This document shows positions 1-8,187 of a DNA stretch of 64,000 nucleotides, piece by piece. The notes under the pieces were generated by a model that made no database searches, was not told where the DNA came from, and worked only from the letters and a program-made list of their open reading frames with translations. Source of the DNA: an uncultured Oscillospiraceae bacterium (GTDB taxonomy: Bacteria; Bacillota; Clostridia; Oscillospirales; Acutalibacteraceae); contig URGH01000002.1 of the NCBI GenBank assembly GCA_900547305.1, positions 26,488 to 90,487 of the forward strand, in the 5' to 3' direction. How positions within the stretch are numbered: the first letter of the stretch is position 1; each line of letters begins with the position of its first letter. Made by a program: the position numbers and the translations under genes.

Positions 1-25
1 CAATTTGTCCGATAGTTAGCTGCAT
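1..25 (-). CDS. YabR-like S1 RNA-binding protein, 5' fragment
   Basis: Only the first eight codons lie in the window, reading MQLTIGQI from an ATG at 25 and running off the left edge. A GGAGG motif lies at 39-43, 13 bases upstream, which is rather far. The start resembles S1-domain proteins of the YabR type, and in Bacillus yabR directly follows divIC, as here. The call therefore rests on gene order plus a few residues; the rest of the protein is not visible. Confidence 0.45.
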
Positions 26-53
26 AAAAGCCGAATGTCCTCCTCAAAAAATT

Positions 54-344
54 TCAGTTTCCCGATATATCAATAAATATCTGCTCGTCCGGATAAACGT
101 ACCCTAAGCGCTCGCGCGCCGCCTTTTCAATGATCTTGGTTTTGGAGCCGTCCTCAAGCATTGCTTTAAGCTCATCAATATCATTTTTTTCGGCGGAATA
201 CTGCGCTTTAAGCTCGTTTAACTGCTTTGTGCTGTCATTCCAGGTTTTCCAAAGCCCCGCAAATGTGAACACCATATAAGCACATACGCCGAGAATCATA
301 ATCCGCAGGATAATGCTTTTATTCCTGCGCTTTTTCTTTTTCAT
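54..344 (-). CDS. divIC: Septum formation initiator DivIC/FtsB family
   Basis: This is a 96-residue bitopic cell-division protein. A very basic N-terminus (MKKKKRRNK) is followed by one membrane segment at about residues 10-28, then a coiled coil of about 35 residues rich in K, E and L, and a short C-terminal domain with the family pattern ERLGYVYPDEQIF. DivIC acts with FtsL and DivIB at the septum in Gram-positive bacteria. It lies downstream of yabQ in the conserved yabP-yabQ-divIC order, which supports DivIC over a generic FtsB. Length is normal. Confidence 0.9.
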   Translation of the reverse strand: MKKKKRRNKSIILRIMILGVCAYMVFTFAGLWKTWNDSTKQLNELKAQYSAEKNDIDELKAMLEDGSKTKIIEKAARERLGYVYPDEQIFIDISGN

Positions 345-396
345 AATTTCAGCGCTCCAAACGTTTTTTTGATATAAACTCAGTATACAACAAACC

Positions 397-855
397 TTAC
401 TTCTTTTTCAAGCCTTTTTTTAAACTATTTGCAAGGAATTTGAAAAAAAATCGCATTTTCCCCCCGCATTTGCAAAAAGCCCTGTCGATTGCCGAAAAAA
501 CCGCCGCCGAAACGCGGGAAATTTCGCCGAACACCCGCCGCAATATGCGTATAATAAAAAGCAACGCGGGCAAAAACAGACGCGACAGAGTAAACCGGCA
601 AATAAAAAAACCTGCACCCATACCTATAAACGCAAACGCGCGCAGATCTCCTCCCGTAGTGCTGAGCAAAAAGCAAAAGCCTATAACGCCGCAGATCAGT
701 GCATACAGAATATCCTCAAAAAATACCGCCGCCGCGTTTCTTTTAAAGCTTTTGCGCACCGCGCGAAAAATATCGTAAATAAGGCAGAAAACGCAGCCGA
801 CCGCCAAGGATAACAAAAAGGCGATAAGCTGCGAAATATTATCTATTTCCCACAT
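397..855 (-). CDS. yabQ: Spore cortex biosynthesis protein YabQ
   Basis: This is a 152-residue membrane protein with about four hydrophobic segments (near residues 8-28, 44-66, 72-90 and 92-108) and a basic tail ending in KKGLKKK. The LIYDIFRAVR segment after the first helix and the overall length match YabQ, a membrane protein of the mother cell needed for cortex peptidoglycan in Bacillus. It starts 3 bases after the yabP stop, so the two are probably cotranscribed. A developmental promoter is expected but none is obvious in the sequence. Identification rests on both sequence and synteny. Confidence 0.88.
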   Translation of the reverse strand: MWEIDNISQLIAFLLSLAVGCVFCLIYDIFRAVRKSFKRNAAAVFFEDILYALICGVIGFCFLLSTTGGDLRAFAFIGMGAGFFICRFTLSRLFLPALLFIIRILRRVFGEISRVSAAVFSAIDRAFCKCGGKMRFFFKFLANSLKKGLKKK

Positions 856-858
856 AGC

Positions 859-1137
859 TCACCTGAAAACGCGGGAGAAAAAACCGCCGTTTTTCTCGTC
901 CGATGTATACGCCGCGGCATAAATCTTCCCCTCGGCGAATAAATCGCCGCTTGCGGTATCAAAATTCACTATATGAAGCCCCGCGCCCTTTACCGTCAGC
1001 CTGCCGAGCACCGTTTCAAGCAGCAGCGTTTCATCATCGAACGAAATAACGTCCTTTACTCCCGAAAGCGTGAGCTTTTTTCTGTCCTCTATTATTATAT
1101 TGTGATTGCTGCGAATAACCTCATCCACCGTAAACAC
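859..1137 (-). CDS. yabP: Sporulation protein YabP
   Basis: This is a 92-residue soluble protein with the YabP/YqfC fold pattern: an N-terminal HNIIIEDRKKLTLSGVKDV segment followed by a beta-rich core containing the ETVLGRLTVKG stretch. YabP belongs to the sporulation genes expressed in the mother cell, and together with yabQ it is a marker of a spore-forming lineage. The gene lies between rqcP and yabQ as in Bacillus. The C-terminus (FFSRVFR) is short. No key residues are missing. Confidence 0.88.
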   Translation of the reverse strand: MFTVDEVIRSNHNIIIEDRKKLTLSGVKDVISFDDETLLLETVLGRLTVKGAGLHIVNFDTASGDLFAEGKIYAAAYTSDEKNGGFFSRVFR

Positions 1138-1173
1138 CCCTCAATAAAATATATTGAGGGGTGCGGCGGCTTA

Positions 1174-1416
1174 TTACTCAATAACGCGGTAAAGCCCTGC
1201 GGCGTCGTCCTTACGCACGGTCTCCGCAACCGATGTGACCTCGGCTTTGAAAAGTCTTGCCCCGAAGGATATTTCCAATATATCCCCCGCCTTAACGTCA
1301 TACGACGCGCGCGCGGGCTTGCCGTTTACAGCCACTCTGCCTGCGTCGCACGCCTCGTTTGCAACGGTGCGCCTTTTAATTATTCGCGCTACCTTTAAAT
1401 ATTTATCAAGTCTCAT
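1174..1416 (-). CDS. rqcP: S4-domain RNA-binding protein RqcP (YabO)
   Basis: This is an 80-residue protein that is almost entirely one S4 RNA-binding domain: MRLDKYLKVARIIKRR followed by the GRVAVNGKPA turn. RqcP/YabO works with RqcH on obstructed 50S subunits, helping to add alanine tails to stalled nascent chains. The ATG at 1416 was chosen because the S4 motif begins right there; the open frame extends upstream, but that part does not resemble the family. It sits between hup and yabP. Confidence 0.88.
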   Translation of the reverse strand: MRLDKYLKVARIIKRRTVANEACDAGRVAVNGKPARASYDVKAGDILEISFGARLFKAEVTSVAETVRKDDAAGLYRVIE

Positions 1417-1474
1417 AACAGTCACCCTAAAAACAAGAGCCGCCCTTATGGGCGGCTCGGCTTTAAGTATTAAA

Positions 1475-1750
1475 TTACTTAGAAAGAGAATCCTTAAGAG
1501 CCTTACCTGCTTTGAATACGGGATTCTTGGAAGCGGCAATTTCAATGGTCTGCTTGGTCTGCGGATTGATGCCGGTTCTTGCAGCGCGCTCGCGTACCTC
1601 AAAGGTACCAAAGCCTACAAGCTGAATCTTCTCGCCCTTTTTGAGCTCTTCAGCAACAGTGTCGAGAAAAGCGGAAAGTGCTTTTTCGGCGTCCTTCTTT
1701 GAAATAGCTGCCTTTTCAGCAATTGATACTACTAATTCTGTTTTGTTCAT
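1475..1750 (-). CDS. hup: HU family DNA-binding protein
   Basis: This is a 91-residue nucleoid protein. It has the N-terminal helices MNKTELVVSIAEKA, the signature VGFGTFEVRERAARTG, and the DNA-contacting arm around NPQTKQTIEIAA ending in FKAGKALKDSL. HU bends and compacts DNA as a dimer. The ATG at 1750 has a GGAGGTT ribosome site about 7 bases upstream; the longer open frame lacks a site. HU sits between the SpoVB-like gene and rqcP, where Bacillus has yabN (mazG). Confidence 0.96.
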   Translation of the reverse strand: MNKTELVVSIAEKAAISKKDAEKALSAFLDTVAEELKKGEKIQLVGFGTFEVRERAARTGINPQTKQTIEIAASKNPVFKAGKALKDSLSK

Positions 1751-1927
1751 TTTTAAGAACCTCCAAAAAAATTTTTCAACGATTTCTCGTTTGAAATCCG
1801 TTAGGCACAAGCATAAAGCTTGTACTATATATTTTTACCATACTTTAAGAAAAAAATCAATCTATTTTCGTTAAAAATTTGATTTTTCTGTAAAAGAACA
1901 TAAAAACCTCGTTTTAAACCCCCGTTT

Positions 1928-3625
1928 TCAGCGAATAATTCTATGTTTTCTACAAAATTCAGCCAGCTTTTTCCCCTTGTCAGAATCGGGGAAATCGCTT
2001 TCCGCCACCGTTTTAAGGGCAATAATCAGCGCCGCGTACACCAAAGCCGCGGCTATAACGGCAACCAGAGTTACCCCGCGCGAGCTGCCGAGCCTTACCG
2101 TAAGCCGCGCCGCAAGCCCGCAAAGGGCGGCTGAAACAAGCGGCTTTAAAAAGACATTCGCGGTATCGGGCGCAAAGCCTGTCGCCTTTATTAAAACCTC
2201 AATATCAAGCAAGAAAATCACAAAAAAGCAAAGCACCGTGCCGAGCGCCGCGCTCATAACGTTGATTTTCGGCACTGCCACCGCAATAATATTTACAAGC
2301 AGCTTTACCGCCGTGCCCGCCGCCGTGTTTAAAAGCACCGCGTTCTGCTTTCCCAGCGCCTGCAAGATGCCGCCCAGCGGCACCAAAAAGCCCGCGAAAA
2401 GCGCCGCAAAGCCGTAAAGTGTCAGCATTTCGCCGCCTATTACGGCGGAAGCCTCGGTATCGTATAAAAATTCGGTTATTCTGCCGCCTATTGCTATAAG
2501 TCCGCACGCGGCGGGCAGAGATATAAGCGCCGCGGTTTTAAGCACGGTGTTTATATTCTTTTTGAGTTCTGCCGTATTTCCCCTTGCTGCTGCCGCCGCT
2601 ATTGCGGGCACCGCCCCCACGCCTATTACCGAGGTAAAGGCAGGCACAAGGTTAAAAACGGTATAAGCCTTACCCCGTATGCCGTAAAGCAAAACAGGAA
2701 AAGCCGATAAATCGGGCATATCGCCGTTTTTAAAAACCGAGCGGTAAATTTCCCTTAGATCCGTGCCGCTGCTTATAAGCCTTTCAAGCCCGCTTTTAAC
2801 CGTGAATGCGTCAATCATAGGCGGAATGTTAACGGTAAGCGAGGTAAGCGCAATCGGTAGGGTAAGCAATATCATTTTTTTGAAGGCGTCCGTGCCGCTT
2901 TGCGGCTCCGGGCTGTTTTCAAGCATCTCAGCCGTAATGCCGTCGCCCTTAATTTTCGCATATATACGGGTGTAAAGAAACGCAAAAAGCGTACCGACGG
3001 TTATTCCCGCCATTGCCGCCGCGGCGCCCCATACGGTGCTGCCCGTAAGCCGCACCGTTATAAACGCCGCGCCAAGCCCCAAAATCAGCTTGCACAGCGC
3101 CTCTGTAAGCTCGGAAACGGCGGTAGGAAGCATATTGTTAAGCCCCTCGTAATACCCGCGCTCCGCCGATAAAACGCAGGAAAAAAGCACCGCGGGCGCC
3201 ACCGCAAAAAGCGCGGGGGCGGTTTTACCCGTAGCGTCGGTAAGCCTTACGAACGGAATTACCAAAGCCGCGAAAACAGCCGTGCCTATAATTCCCGCTA
3301 TAAGGAAAAATTTTCGTGAAAGCTTGTAAGATAAGCGGGCGTCGCGGTATCTGCCCGCCGCCATATGCTCCGAAACGGTTCTCGCTGTTGCCACGGGCAG
3401 CCCCGCCATTGCAAGGGAGTAAAGGGGCGAAAATAAATCGTAAGCGGAGGAAAAATAACCGAAGCCCTCATCGCCGAGACAACGCGCCGATGACAGCGGG
3501 ATTTTAAAAAGCGCGCCGATAAGCTTTACAATAACGGCGGATATAAGCAGCACCGCCGTGCCGTATTGCATACTTCGGCGCTTATTTTCCGCCGCGCTCA
3601 AAGCTCTGCCGCTAAGCGCGCACAT
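1928..3625 (-). CDS. SpoVB/YabM-like polysaccharide flippase (MATE/MurJ superfamily)
   Basis: This is a 565-residue integral membrane protein with about 14 hydrophobic segments and an early motif KLIGALFKIPLS typical of the SpoVB/Wzx branch of the MOP exporter superfamily. Members flip lipid-linked oligosaccharides, and SpoVB-type proteins support spore cortex formation. The genes downstream (yabP, yabQ) fit the YabM position of Bacillus. The ATG at 3625 overlaps the previous gene by 28 bases. An in-frame ATG at 3571 is an alternative, and neither has a strong ribosome site, so the first 18 residues are uncertain. The substrate is inferred. Confidence 0.85.
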   Translation of the reverse strand: MCALSGRALSAAENKRRSMQYGTAVLLISAVIVKLIGALFKIPLSSARCLGDEGFGYFSSAYDLFSPLYSLAMAGLPVATARTVSEHMAAGRYRDARLSYKLSRKFFLIAGIIGTAVFAALVIPFVRLTDATGKTAPALFAVAPAVLFSCVLSAERGYYEGLNNMLPTAVSELTEALCKLILGLGAAFITVRLTGSTVWGAAAAMAGITVGTLFAFLYTRIYAKIKGDGITAEMLENSPEPQSGTDAFKKMILLTLPIALTSLTVNIPPMIDAFTVKSGLERLISSGTDLREIYRSVFKNGDMPDLSAFPVLLYGIRGKAYTVFNLVPAFTSVIGVGAVPAIAAAAARGNTAELKKNINTVLKTAALISLPAACGLIAIGGRITEFLYDTEASAVIGGEMLTLYGFAALFAGFLVPLGGILQALGKQNAVLLNTAAGTAVKLLVNIIAVAVPKINVMSAALGTVLCFFVIFLLDIEVLIKATGFAPDTANVFLKPLVSAALCGLAARLTVRLGSSRGVTLVAVIAAALVYAALIIALKTVAESDFPDSDKGKKLAEFCRKHRIIR

Positions 3626-4293
3626 TCAAGAATAAAATCCGAAAGTACGGTATCGCCCGAGTTGTTCATTTCGCGGTAAACGTCTCCCGCGCCCGCGCCC
3701 GCGTCGTCCGATATTCTGCGAACGGCGGCAAACGGCACGCCCGCATAATAGCAAACGTAGGCGATAGCGGCGGTCTCCATATCGCAGCAAACCGCGCCGA
3801 AATCGTTTTTAAGCCTTTCGCGCAAATTATCGTCTGTCACAAAGCAGTCGCCCGTTACCGCAGTGCCCGTTACCGCCCCCGGCAGCAGCGATAAAATACG
3901 GCTGTTCAGGCGCTTGTCCGCATTGTAAATATACTCCTGCCACGGCTTTTCGCAGGGCTTGTAGCCTATACCCGTCAAGTCAAAATCATGCTCTAAAAAG
4001 CGGGAGCAAACGCAAATATCCCCGCGGCGAACGCCGTCTATTCCGCCGGATAAGCCGTAGTTAAGCATTATTTCGCAGCCAATATCAACAAAATGCGCGG
4101 CGGCAGCGGCGGCGTTTACCTTGCCTATGCCGCAAAAACAGGCGTACACATCGGCTTTGCCCGTTTTGAAATTAAGTATTCTTCTTTTCAGAAAAGAGCT
4201 TTCCGAAAATTCGCCCCTTGTCACAAGGTCGGCAAGGGGCTTAAATTCTTCATCATCGGCAACAATTATGCCGATTTTTTTGTATTCCTGCAT
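3598..4293 (-). CDS. MTA/SAH nucleosidase-like phosphorylase-superfamily enzyme
   Basis: This is a 231-residue protein of the PNP/UDP phosphorylase fold. Visible landmarks are the GIGKVNAAAAA loop, the YGLSGG segment, the ribose-binding DMETAAIA near residue 172 and the catalytic-Asp segment RRISDDAG near residue 190. These match 5'-methylthioadenosine/S-adenosylhomocysteine nucleosidase, which splits adenine from these compounds; futalosine hydrolase is a close alternative. The ATG at 4293 is preferred because the upstream extension overlaps the zinc-ribbon gene and is not family-like. It lies 4 bases after that gene's stop codon and is probably cotranscribed. Confidence 0.78.
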   Translation of the reverse strand: MQEYKKIGIIVADDEEFKPLADLVTRGEFSESSFLKRRILNFKTGKADVYACFCGIGKVNAAAAAAHFVDIGCEIMLNYGLSGGIDGVRRGDICVCSRFLEHDFDLTGIGYKPCEKPWQEYIYNADKRLNSRILSLLPGAVTGTAVTGDCFVTDDNLRERLKNDFGAVCCDMETAAIAYVCYYAGVPFAAVRRISDDAGAGAGDVYREMNNSGDTVLSDFILECARLAAEL

Positions 4294-4297
4294 TTGA

Positions 4298-4705
4298 TTA
4301 TTCTTCCTCGGTTTTATCCTCTTTTTCGGGCTCAGCCGCGCTTTCAAAAACGAGTTTTTCGCCGCAGAAATTGCAATAAATCGAGTTTTTATCAATAGAC
4401 GCGCCGCACTTAGGGCAAACGCGCTTATTCTTTATGTTGTTTATTTCGCGGCGCAAAGCCTCTATTTTCTCGGTCTTTGCGTTTATGGCGGTAACCAATT
4501 CCGCCGCCTTTTCGTCGGTTATTTCGGCGTCCTTAATTTCGGCATAATAATATCTGCCCAGCGCCTCAAAATCCTTTGTGCGTTTGGCTTCGAGCGAGGC
4601 TATATCAAACCTCTGCTTTTGGGTGGTTACAACCTCGTTTGTCTTTTTGCAGGCAACGTCAAGCGCTTCCTTAGCTTTATTTACTGCATCATCAAAAAAA
4701 TCCAT
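4298..4705 (-). CDS. Coiled-coil protein with C-terminal zinc ribbon
   Basis: This 135-residue protein has a predicted helical first half (about residues 1-90, K/E/A rich, likely coiled coil) and a zinc ribbon CPKCG...CNFCG at about residues 97-118, closing with an acidic tail. No enzymatic motif or signal peptide is seen. Such zinc-ribbon proteins are common and poorly characterised in Firmicutes. Start choice is supported by AGGAGGT about 8 bases upstream. Function is unknown. It precedes the nucleosidase gene by 4 bases. Confidence 0.85.
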   Translation of the reverse strand: MDFFDDAVNKAKEALDVACKKTNEVVTTQKQRFDIASLEAKRTKDFEALGRYYYAEIKDAEITDEKAAELVTAINAKTEKIEALRREINNIKNKRVCPKCGASIDKNSIYCNFCGEKLVFESAAEPEKEDKTEEE

Positions 4706-4753
4706 AAATATTACCTCCTATAATTAAAATTTTATCACATATCAAATCTTTTT

Positions 4754-5665
4754 TCAACCGATAAATTCGCGTATCAGCGAATTTTCGGGTATAAGCGACC
4801 TATCTATCGGGTAAAAGCGTTCAATGCTTTCAAGCGTCTGCATAAAATACGGGTTATCCGCGCATTGCGCGGTCTCGTACTTTAAAGCGGAAAGCTCGCT
4901 TTTATAAAGGCACGGCTCGTAAATATGGAGGGTCTTAATCAGTATATCCGCCTGATTTTTAAAGCAGTAAAGATATTTTTCCTCGCCTGCCGTTACGCCT
5001 TTCCATAAATTCAGGGTCTCTGCGGGCGAAGTGCTGCGGAATATTCTGTCTCTCAATACGCGCCGCACAAGCCTTATTTGGCGGCTTGTAAGCAATATTT
5101 CGTCGTTTTCATTCTCAATGCTGCGGTTTACGCTTATATACGCCCTGAAAAGCTTTTCGTGCGGAATAATGCCTGTTAAAACAGGGTTTAAGGCGTGCAG
5201 CCCCTCAACTATTACAATGCTGTTGCCCGTAATATCAAGCTCGCGCGCGTTTTCTATACGCTTTTTCGCCTGAAAATCAAACTGCGGCAGATATGTTTTG
5301 CCGCTTTCAAGCGCCTTATTAAAGCATTTGTTTATAAGCGGAATATCAAGCGCGTTTACCGATTCAATATCCTGCGTGCCGTCGGGCAGCAGCGGCAAAC
5401 GCTCAGGCGGCAGGTAAAAATCGTCAAGCGAAATAACGTCGGTTTTAACGCCCCTTTCGGCAAGGCACCCGCGCAGCATATGCGCCGTGGTGGTTTTTCC
5501 CGATGAGGAAGGACCCGCTATTGCAATGACCTTTATATTCTTATTTTGTGTTATTTTATCCGCCACCGCGGATATTTCGTTCCGATAGTGCCGCTCGGCG
5601 CGCAGAACCAACTCCTCGGGGCTTGTTTCGGCATAGTTATTTATTGTTTGCAGGGTACTTTTCAT
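4754..5665 (-). CDS. Uridine-kinase-like nucleoside kinase
   Basis: This 303-residue P-loop kinase has a Walker A at about residue 51 (AGPSSSGKTTTA), a base/phosphate segment SLDDFYLP, and the ELDITGNSIVIVEGLHALNP strand typical of uridine kinases. The N-terminal approximately 45 residues before the P-loop are a short version of the region that in longer relatives carries a threonyl-tRNA-synthetase-like TGS part. The family phosphorylates uridine/cytidine or related nucleosides in pyrimidine salvage; specificity is not shown here. It overlaps the end of hemZ by 29 bases, which suggests translational coupling. The ribosome site is weak. Confidence 0.85.
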   Translation of the reverse strand: MKSTLQTINNYAETSPEELVLRAERHYRNEISAVADKITQNKNIKVIAIAGPSSSGKTTTAHMLRGCLAERGVKTDVISLDDFYLPPERLPLLPDGTQDIESVNALDIPLINKCFNKALESGKTYLPQFDFQAKKRIENARELDITGNSIVIVEGLHALNPVLTGIIPHEKLFRAYISVNRSIENENDEILLTSRQIRLVRRVLRDRIFRSTSPAETLNLWKGVTAGEEKYLYCFKNQADILIKTLHIYEPCLYKSELSALKYETAQCADNPYFMQTLESIERFYPIDRSLIPENSLIREFIG

Positions 5666-7118
5666 AAAATTTCAGAATACCGTCCTTCCGTTCCTTAAGC
5701 TCAGAAAACCGACTGATATATTCATATGGATATTTGAAGTTAAAAATGCGTTCAATATTATTTCCGCCCGGTTCTCTCATTTTTGTAACAGCAGATGCAC
5801 CGCAGGAAAGAATTGTGTGGGTTTCGTCCATAGTGTAAACATTGTAAAGACATTCCGTTCCCGGTTTTGCATAGCCCACGTTTTCAAGATTACCTACGGT
5901 TTTGCTCTGCCTATACATATAGTATGGGTAAATTCCTGCGGTTTCAAGCGTTTTTTCGGCGTGTTCCACCATTTCGGCAGCCGCCGCGCCCATTTGCGCC
6001 TCGGGAAAAAGCCCCGATGTGTTAAGCGTGGAAGAGCGTTTCATTGAAAGCGAATGAACGGTAACGCTTTCGGGGCAAAGCGCCAGCACGCGGGAAAGCG
6101 TGTTTTCAAAGCTTGCGGGCGTATCGCCCGGCAATCCCGCTATAAGGTCGGTATTTATGTTTTTAAAGCCGCACTCCCTTGCAAGCCGAAATGCCGCCTC
6201 GGTTTGCGCGGCGGTATGCTTTCTGCCTATGTTTTCAAGCACCTCATCATTCATAGTCTGCGGGTTTATGCTGATTCTTGAGGCGCCCATACGCTTTATA
6301 ACTTCCAGCTTTTCTCTTGTTACGGTGTCGGGTCTGCCCGCCTCTACCGTGTACTCCGCCGCGCTCTGTACGGGAAAATTCTCCGCCACTGCCGACATTA
6401 TTTCTTCAAGCTGCTCGGCGGTTACAGAGGTAGGCGTTCCGCCGCCTATGTATATTGTTTCAAGTTTTAAAGAAAGTTTCTTTGCTATTTCAGCCGTAAG
6501 CCTTAATTCCTCGCATAAAAGGGCTATATACTGCGGTATAAGCCTGCGCGCCTGCTCAACCGAGTGTGAAACAAAGGAGCAATAGGCGCACCTTGTAGGA
6601 CAAAAGGGAATTGAAATATAAAGGCTGTAGGAGCTTTTGCCCGATAAATCGGTTATTTTTTTTTCCGCCGCAACGGTTTTTTTGCAAAGCTCTGTTTTGG
6701 CGGGCTTTACATACAGCGCGTTTTTAAAATATTGCTCCGCCGCGGTTTCGCCCTCTGCCTTGCAAAGCCGCGAAAAAAGCTTGGCGGGGCGAACGCCCGT
6801 AAGTATTCCCCACGGCGGGGTGTAGCCAGACGCCGCAACAAAGCAATTGTAAAGCGCCGCGGCTATAAGCCGTTCGCACTCTTTCTCATAATTATCCGCG
6901 CTGTTTTCAAGCGTTTTTTCATCGGTATAAATATTTTCACCCAAAATCAGTTCCGCCGACAGGCGCGTTACGCCGTTTTCGCATGATAAAACGGTCACGG
7001 CGGCGCGGTCGGAATTATCTCTGCTTTCGCATATTTCAATTTTTTCAAACGGCAGAAAAATTCTTATCAGCTTTTCAAGCTCATAGCCGAATGAGTGACC
7101 TATTAAACAAAGCTTCAT
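5637..7118 (-). CDS. hemZ: HemZ, oxygen-independent coproporphyrinogen dehydrogenase-like radical SAM protein
   Basis: This is a 493-residue radical SAM enzyme. The iron-sulfur/SAM motif CPTRCAYCSF lies near residue 171, followed by the YIGGGTPT segment and LIAGLPGDT, as in HemN-type proteins. The approximately 165-residue N-terminal extension before the radical SAM core is typical of the HemZ branch. HemN converts coproporphyrinogen III to protoporphyrinogen IX without oxygen, but many HemZ proteins have no proven activity, and no other heme genes lie in this window. It follows the MBL gene by 3 bases and overlaps the kinase gene. Confidence 0.88.
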   Translation of the reverse strand: MKLCLIGHSFGYELEKLIRIFLPFEKIEICESRDNSDRAAVTVLSCENGVTRLSAELILGENIYTDEKTLENSADNYEKECERLIAAALYNCFVAASGYTPPWGILTGVRPAKLFSRLCKAEGETAAEQYFKNALYVKPAKTELCKKTVAAEKKITDLSGKSSYSLYISIPFCPTRCAYCSFVSHSVEQARRLIPQYIALLCEELRLTAEIAKKLSLKLETIYIGGGTPTSVTAEQLEEIMSAVAENFPVQSAAEYTVEAGRPDTVTREKLEVIKRMGASRISINPQTMNDEVLENIGRKHTAAQTEAAFRLARECGFKNINTDLIAGLPGDTPASFENTLSRVLALCPESVTVHSLSMKRSSTLNTSGLFPEAQMGAAAAEMVEHAEKTLETAGIYPYYMYRQSKTVGNLENVGYAKPGTECLYNVYTMDETHTILSCGASAVTKMREPGGNNIERIFNFKYPYEYISRFSELKERKDGILKFYEKYPANNK

Positions 7119-7121
7119 TTT

Positions 7122-7733
7122 TTACCACACAAACATATTGTTTTCTTTTTCGTACCCCACGGTAGTAAAATCACCGTGACCGGGGTAAACCTTGGTTTCG
7201 TTTGGCAGGGCTATCAGCCGTTTAAGCGATTTTTTAAGGGCTTTAAGGCTGCCGCCCGGCATATCGGTTCTGCCCACGGCGCCCGCAAAGAGCGTATCCC
7301 CCGAAAAAAGGTTTTCGCTCGAAAGGTAGGAAACGCCGCCCACGGTATGCCCCGGGGTTAAAATCACCTCAAAATCAATATCACCCACGCTGAATTTTTC
7401 GCCGTCGCAAAATGTGCGGTCAGCTGAAAAGGGGGCTATATGCGCATGAAATTTATCCGATAAATTAAGCTCGGTATCTTTAAGGGCGGGCGCGTCAAGC
7501 TCGCCTATGCCTATTTCCACGCCTGTTTCATCTCTTAACGCTTCCGCACCGCCTATGTGGTCAAAGTGCGCGTGGGTTATAAGTATCATTCGCGCCTTTC
7601 CCTCGTTCGCCTTTAAAAAATCCGCTGTAATATCGGTTTTAAAGCCCGGGTCTATAACCACTGCCGCCTTATCGGTTGAAATTAGGTAGCAGTTTGTTTT
7701 AATCAGTCCTAAGTGTATTGCTCTGATTTCCAT
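7122..7733 (-). CDS. MBL-fold metallohydrolase (glyoxalase II-like)
   Basis: This 203-residue protein carries the metallo-beta-lactamase metal motif THAHFDHIGG near residue 55, then GHTVGGVSYL, FSGDTLF and YPGHGDFT. These residues bind two metal ions in hydrolases of the YcbL/glyoxalase II group, which cleave thioesters such as S-lactoylglutathione; the real substrate is not known. The ATG at 7733 has TGGAGG 6 bases upstream and is preferred to the upstream start at 7757. The gene starts inside the 3' end of dtd (35-base overlap). Confidence 0.9.
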   Translation of the reverse strand: MEIRAIHLGLIKTNCYLISTDKAAVVIDPGFKTDITADFLKANEGKARMILITHAHFDHIGGAEALRDETGVEIGIGELDAPALKDTELNLSDKFHAHIAPFSADRTFCDGEKFSVGDIDFEVILTPGHTVGGVSYLSSENLFSGDTLFAGAVGRTDMPGGSLKALKKSLKRLIALPNETKVYPGHGDFTTVGYEKENNMFVW

Positions 7734-8187
7734 TTTTCCTCCATATATCGGTATCAAACAAAATAGTAACGGGTCCGTCGTTTATTAAGGATACCTGCAT
7801 ATCCGCGCCGAAAATTCCCGTTTCAACGCTTTTAATGCCGTTTTTCCGCAGTTCCTCACAGTAAAGCATATACAGCTTATTCGCTTTTTCGGGTTCCATT
7901 GCGCCCGTAAACGAGGGGCGGTTGCCCTTTTTAACGTCGGCGCACAGGGTAAACTGGGAAATAGCAAGCATTTCGCCCTTTATATCGCAAACCGAGCGGT
8001 TCATTTTACCGTTTTCATCACAGAATATTCGCAAAGCCGCCGTTTTTTTGGCAAGCAGCGCCGCGTCCTCTGCGGTATCGCCCGTTTCGGCGCCGAAAAG
8101 CACCAAAAGCCCCTTGCCGCATTTTCCCACGGTTTCGCCGTTTACCGCCACGCTTGCGTTTTTAACACGCTGAATTACCGCTTTCAT
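7699..8187 (-). CDS. dtd: D-aminoacyl-tRNA deacylase
   Basis: This 162-residue protein begins MKAVIQRVKNASVAV and contains the catalytic SQFTLCADVKKGNRPSF stretch, with the conserved NDGPVTILFD near the end where DTD carries its cross-subunit GP motif. DTD removes D-amino acids (and glycine from tRNA-Ala) to keep translation stereospecific. It is about 12 residues longer than usual at the C-terminus, and that tail overlaps the next gene. The start codon shares one base with the relA stop (TAATG), a sign of coupling. relA-dtd order is common in Firmicutes. Confidence 0.95.
   Translation of the reverse strand: MKAVIQRVKNASVAVNGETVGKCGKGLLVLFGAETGDTAEDAALLAKKTAALRIFCDENGKMNRSVCDIKGEMLAISQFTLCADVKKGNRPSFTGAMEPEKANKLYMLYCEELRKNGIKSVETGIFGADMQVSLINDGPVTILFDTDIWRKNGNQSNTLRTD

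Noticed and set aside
440..778. Plus-strand open frame opposite yabQ
   Set aside because: It is a shadow of yabQ codon bias on the other strand; no ribosome site, and yabQ is a clear match.
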